From NCBI GenBank assembly GCA_032260445.1, contig JAVVFG010000052.1, positions 1-16,464 of the forward strand: DNA of 16,464 nucleotides. The letters run 5' to 3'. This document shows, in pieces, positions 13,649 through 16,464 of this stretch. Position 1 is the first letter of the stretch. Each line of letters begins with the position of its first letter. The stretch is from JAAYYY01 sp032260445. GTDB taxonomy: Bacteria > Chloroflexota > Anaerolineae > Promineifilales > Promineifilaceae. Under the pieces are notes generated by a model. That model saw nothing but the letters and a program-made list of their open reading frames with translations, was not told where the DNA came from and made no database searches. The position numbers and the translations under genes are program-made.

Positions 13649-15151
13649 ATGCAATATCCTGCTTTTGTCTGGCTCATCTTCCTGTTGCTCGGCGCCGCGC
13701 CGCTCGTTTACCTGGCCGGCCGCCTGGCGCGCTTGGCACCCTTCCACAGCGAATCGGCTGCCAGGTGGGCGGCTCTGATCGCCCTTCTCGTCGCCTGGAC
13801 CCCGCTGTTCTCGGCGTGGCAGCAGTTGGAGAGCGGGCCGGCAAGCTTTGAGCTCGGCAGCATAGCCCTTCGTGCCGATGGGCTGAGCCTCTTGCTGGCA
13901 ACGGTCGTCGTCATGCTGAGTACCCTGGTCGTCCTCTTCTCGGCGACCTACCTTGAAGGGGAGACTGGCGAGTCGAAGTATTACGCCATGCTCGTCGCAA
14001 TGACAGGCGTCATTGCTGGCCTGGGCTGTGCCGCCGACCTTTTTAACCTCTGGTTGTGGTTCGAGGCGATGGCGGTGACCTCTTATCTACTTGTCGCCTT
14101 CTATCGCGACCAGCCGGCGTCCCTCGAGGCCGGCGTCAAATATCTCGTGCAGAGTTCGACTGGCTCGGTGCTTGTGCTTATCGGCGTTGCCCTGGTGCTG
14201 GCAAACACCGGTACCCTCGACCTCCAGGAAATCCAGGTATCCACCGCAGCGGGCTATCCGCTGCTACTGGCAGCGGGTGCTCTCTTTGCCGTCGGCTTCG
14301 GCGTGAAGATTGCCATGGCGCCAATGCACACCTGGTTGCCGGACGCCCACTCGCAGGCGCCGAGTGGCATTAGCGCCATGCTATCCGGCGTGGTCATCGA
14401 GGCCGGTCTCATCGCCCTCCTGCGTACCCTGGCGGCCCTCGCCGGCGTGACGGCAGCCTGGGGCGTACTCCTGATGGCCTTTGGTGTGCTCAATATGGTC
14501 ACTGGCAACCTGATGGCCTTGCGCCAGAAGCAGGTAAAGCGCATGCTGGCCTATTCGAGCCTGACACACGTCGGCTACATGCTCGTCGGTCTCGGCGTCG
14601 CCCTGTACGCTCACGAGGTGGGGGGTGCCAGCGGTGGCTTCTTTCACCTGCTCAGTCACGGCCTGATGAAGGGGCTGGCCTTCCTCGCCGCCGGCGCTCT
14701 ACTTTACGCCCTGCACGCCGCAGCGGGCAGTCACGAGCCACTCACCATTAGCGATCTCGCGGGCGCGGCCAGCCGCTATCCCCTGGCAGCAATGGCCCTC
14801 AGCGTGGCGCTGCTCGGTCTCGGCGGGCTGCCGCCCCTGGTCGGCTTCATGTCGAAATGGCAGATCATGGTCGCCGGCTTTGCCACCCACAATTTCTGGG
14901 TTGAGGCGCTCATCGCCTTTGCCGCCCTGAACAGCGTGCTCTCGCTGGCTTACTATGCGCCGGTGGTCAACGCGCTTTACCGCGAACAGCCCTCGGCGCA
15001 GGTGGCCGGCGGCGCCACGGTGCCAGTCCTCATGCAGGCCCCGCTTGCCCTGATGATGATCGCAGTTGTCCTGCTAGGGCTGTGGCCCGCCCTGGTGCAG
15101 GGGATGACTGGCGCCGCGGGCGCGGCACTCCTGGCAGCGTTCGGCGGTTAA
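13649..15151 (+). CDS. Antiporter-like membrane subunit, NuoM/NuoN/MrpD family (second of two)
   Basis: A 500-residue polytopic membrane protein homologous to its upstream neighbour. Conserved features: Glu139 in WLWFEAMAVTSYLL, Lys220 in GVKIAMAPMHTWLPDAH, Lys297 in QVKRMLAYSSLTHVGYM, Lys341 in HGLMKGLAFL and Lys403 in GFMSKW. The length and SKW ending of the fifth motif fit NuoN/NuoM or MrpD types. Two antiporter-like subunits in one operon imply at least two ion channels in the membrane arm. ATG 13649 begins one base after the upstream TGA, with GGAGG at 13639-13643, so the two are translationally coupled. Confidence 0.92.
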   Translation: MQYPAFVWLIFLLLGAAPLVYLAGRLARLAPFHSESAARWAALIALLVAWTPLFSAWQQLESGPASFELGSIALRADGLSLLLATVVVMLSTLVVLFSATYLEGETGESKYYAMLVAMTGVIAGLGCAADLFNLWLWFEAMAVTSYLLVAFYRDQPASLEAGVKYLVQSSTGSVLVLIGVALVLANTGTLDLQEIQVSTAAGYPLLLAAGALFAVGFGVKIAMAPMHTWLPDAHSQAPSGISAMLSGVVIEAGLIALLRTLAALAGVTAAWGVLLMAFGVLNMVTGNLMALRQKQVKRMLAYSSLTHVGYMLVGLGVALYAHEVGGASGGFFHLLSHGLMKGLAFLAAGALLYALHAAAGSHEPLTISDLAGAASRYPLAAMALSVALLGLGGLPPLVGFMSKWQIMVAGFATHNFWVEALIAFAALNSVLSLAYYAPVVNALYREQPSAQVAGGATVPVLMQAPLALMMIAVVLLGLWPALVQGMTGAAGAALLAAFGG

Positions 15152-15162
15152 GGAGAAGTGGA

Positions 15163-15477
15163 ATGGAACTATCATTGCTCGCACCACCTATCGCACTGCT
15201 CGCCAACCTACTGCTGGTCGGCCTCCTGGCGCGGTTCGGGCGGGTCCTCGCCGGCCCGAGCACCCCCACCAGTGAAAAGACTAGTATTTACAGCAGCGGC
15301 GAAGAGCCACCCGCCGGCATGGCAGCGCCTGGCTACAAGCCGTTCTTTGTTATCGCCCTGTTCTTTGCGATCTTGCACCTGGGCGTGCTGATGCTGGGTA
15401 GTAGCGGCCTCTCACCCATCGCCGGCATCTATCTCGCCGGCCTGCTGCTCACCTTGCTGGCGCTCATCCTTGGTTGA
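15163..15477 (+). CDS. NuoA-like small membrane subunit (degenerate)
   Basis: A 104-residue membrane protein with three predicted helices (about 5-24, 58-78, 82-103). The loop between helices 1 and 2 carries IYSSGEEP (42-49) and the next helix starts GYKPFFVIALFF, matching the layout of NuoA (PYECG, then R/KF...ILF). However the NuoA loop Cys is Ser45 and the acidic FDVE motif of helix 2 is missing (LHLGV instead). It may be a diverged NuoA or a small subunit occupying the same place (MbhI-like). AGGAG at 15151-15155 decides for ATG 15163 over in-frame starts inside the upstream gene. The stop overlaps the Shine-Dalgarno of the NuoB-like gene. Confidence 0.65.
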   Translation: MELSLLAPPIALLANLLLVGLLARFGRVLAGPSTPTSEKTSIYSSGEEPPAGMAAPGYKPFFVIALFFAILHLGVLMLGSSGLSPIAGIYLAGLLLTLLALILG

Positions 15478-15488
15478 GGATTTCAGAT

Positions 15489-16043
15489 ATGGCTAACCTC
15501 TGGCAACAAGTAATCGGAGAGGCACTCGAACGTGTCAAACTGTGGGCTCGCATCAACTCGCCGTGGGCCATCCACTACAACAGCGGCTCCTGCAACGGCT
15601 GCGATATTGAGATCCTGGCGACCCTGACGCCCCGTTACGACCTCGAACGCCTGGGCGTACGGCTACAAGGCAGCCCGCGGCACGCCGATGTGTTGATCTG
15701 TACTGGTCCCGTCACTCTACAATCGCGCGACCGGCTGCGCCGCATCTACGACCAGATGCCCGAGCCTAAGTTCGTCGTCGCCGTCGGTTCGTGTGCTCTC
15801 TCCGGCGGCGTGTTCCATGATTGCTACAACGTCGTCGGCAGCGTCGACCAGGTCATCCCCGTTGACGCCTACATTCCTGGTTGCCCGCCGCGCCCGGAGG
15901 CAATCACCGATGGGCTCGTCAAGCTGCTCGGGCACTTGCAGGGCCGCGCACCGGTCCTACCGCCAGTCGGTCCCGCAGTGCAGCCACTGGAGCTTGCCGC
16001 CGTGGGTGAGCCGCCTGCGGTCTCGGACAACGGGGAGGAGTGA
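15489..16043 (+). CDS. NuoB-like / group 4 [NiFe]-hydrogenase small-subunit-like iron-sulfur protein
   Basis: A 184-residue peripheral subunit with one 4Fe-4S cluster. Ligands: C35 and C38 in SGSCNGCDIEI, C102 in VGSCALSGG, C132 in IPGCPPRP. The CxxC spacing with CNGCDIE is that of HycG/MbhJ/EchC-type small subunits; complex I NuoB has adjacent cysteines (CC). The cluster would pass electrons to or from the large subunit, expected downstream but outside the window. Residues 150-184 form a Pro/Glu-rich tail. The start is ATG 15489 with GAGGA eight bases upstream; an in-frame TTG (15474) sits in the previous gene and is unlikely. The previous gene ends 11 bases before. The match is strong for the superfamily; hydrogenase versus hydrogenase-related complex is undecided. 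Confidence 0.9.
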   Translation: MANLWQQVIGEALERVKLWARINSPWAIHYNSGSCNGCDIEILATLTPRYDLERLGVRLQGSPRHADVLICTGPVTLQSRDRLRRIYDQMPEPKFVVAVGSCALSGGVFHDCYNVVGSVDQVIPVDAYIPGCPPRPEAITDGLVKLLGHLQGRAPVLPPVGPAVQPLELAAVGEPPAVSDNGEE

Positions 16044-16046
16044 AGC

Positions 16047-16464
16047 ATGGACATCCTGCGCGAGATTCTGACGCTTACGCTGTTCCCGGCTGGTCTCTCC
16101 CTCCTGGTGGCCGGATTGGCCTACACCTGGGCCGATCGCAAACTCGTAGCCCAGCTGCAGAACCGGCTCGGCCCCCGTTGGTTCCAGCCCCTGGCCGATA
16201 CGGTCAAGCTGCTGGCCAAAGAGGAAGTGCTGCCTGACGGTGTGACGCCGTTCCTCTTCCACGCTCTGCCCCTCTTGGGTCTGGCCGGCGCCCTGACGGC
16301 GGCGCTCTACATCCCCATGTGGGGCCTGGCACCCGCGTTCAGCTTCCGCGGCGATCTCATCGTCACCATTTACCTGCTCAGCTTGCTGACCTTGTGCATG
16401 GGTCTGGCCGGCGCCAACACCCCTAATCGCTTTTCGCTGATCGGCGCCACCAGAGCTCTGACCC
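16047..16464 (+). CDS. NuoH-like membrane subunit (partial, cut by the right edge)
   Basis: 139 codons are visible of a protein usually about 300-330 residues. It starts with a membrane helix (about 8-27), then WADRKLVAQLQNRLGPRW (28-45) and FQPLADTVKLLAKEEVLP (46-63), the cytoplasmic-loop signature of NuoH/HycD/MbhM subunits, followed by helices about 70-90 and 103-122, and the start of the second conserved loop (FSLIGATRAL, 129-138). NuoH holds the quinone/ferredoxin-side connection between the iron-sulfur arm and the membrane arm. It begins three bases after the NuoB-like stop, with GGAGGAG upstream. The group 4 hydrogenase family is the closest context, given the CNGC small subunit; the sequence is too short to separate it from complex I types. 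Confidence 0.92.
   Translation, partial: MDILREILTLTLFPAGLSLLVAGLAYTWADRKLVAQLQNRLGPRWFQPLADTVKLLAKEEVLPDGVTPFLFHALPLLGLAGALTAALYIPMWGLAPAFSFRGDLIVTIYLLSLLTLCMGLAGANTPNRFSLIGATRALT

Noticed and set aside
15082..15162. In-frame upstream start extending the NuoA-like protein by 27 residues
   Set aside because: The extension is an Arg/Gly-rich shadow of the previous gene's end, and AGGAG directly precedes ATG 15163.
15474..15488. TTG start extending the NuoB-like protein by five residues
   Set aside because: It overlaps the stop of the NuoA-like gene and the GAGGA site that serves ATG 15489.
1..16464. CRISPR arrays, tRNA or rRNA genes, insertion sequences, phage genes or attachment sites
   Set aside because: No regularly spaced repeats, cloverleaf-like segments, transposase motifs or flanking target duplications were seen; the region reads as ordinary chromosomal metabolic DNA.

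Overview
The window is GC-rich, densely coded bacterial DNA with a strong anaerobic, ferredoxin-based energy theme. The source looks like a Chloroflexota-type bacterium. That guess rests on my recollection that close relatives of the 74-residue Cys protein and of the PD-(D/E)xK-like protein are common there, together with the PFOR/DHOD-like pair; it was not checked. No stretch over 300 bases lacks a gene. The longest gaps are 1821-2052 and 9948-10182, and both hold promoter signals.

Layout. (1) 1-1820, minus strand: a two-component system, an OmpR/PhoB-family response regulator followed by a membrane sensor kinase that runs off the left edge. (2) 2053-2277, plus strand: a small Cys-containing protein of unknown function. 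(3) 2385-9947, minus strand: an apparent operon ppdK - nifJ - dihydroorotate-dehydrogenase-like gene, closed by an intrinsic terminator at 2311-2343 and with a hairpin in each intergenic gap. (4) 10183-10872, minus strand: a protein with a possible PD-(D/E)xK nuclease core, probably read from a leaderless transcript. (5) 11034 to the right edge, plus strand: a tightly packed operon for a membrane complex related to complex I, Mrp antiporters and group 4 [NiFe] hydrogenases. Its order is MbhD/E-like, NuoK/MnhC-like, antiporter-like NuoL/M, antiporter-like NuoM/N, NuoA-like, NuoB/hydrogenase small-subunit-like, and NuoH (cut by the edge).

How the genes could work together: PPDK interconverts PEP and pyruvate. 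PFOR (NifJ) oxidises pyruvate to acetyl-CoA and CO2 and reduces ferredoxin, or runs in reverse. The membrane complex, whose small subunit carries the hydrogenase-type Cys pattern CNGC rather than the complex I pattern CC, is a plausible ferredoxin-linked, ion-translocating partner. Its large subunit lies outside the window, so whether it is a hydrogenase cannot be settled here.

The most unusual signal is regulatory. Three intergenic regions carry the same composite element: GTCAG, a gap, then (C/T)G(T/G)CACT, an 18-base spacer after a CTGCC-like -35 region, and a TA(N3)T -10 hexamer at identical spacing. They lie upstream of the Cys protein, ppdK and the membrane-complex operon. This suggests one regulon, possibly controlled by the neighbouring response regulator. 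A near-perfect Rex- or Crp-type palindrome also lies upstream of the membrane-complex operon.
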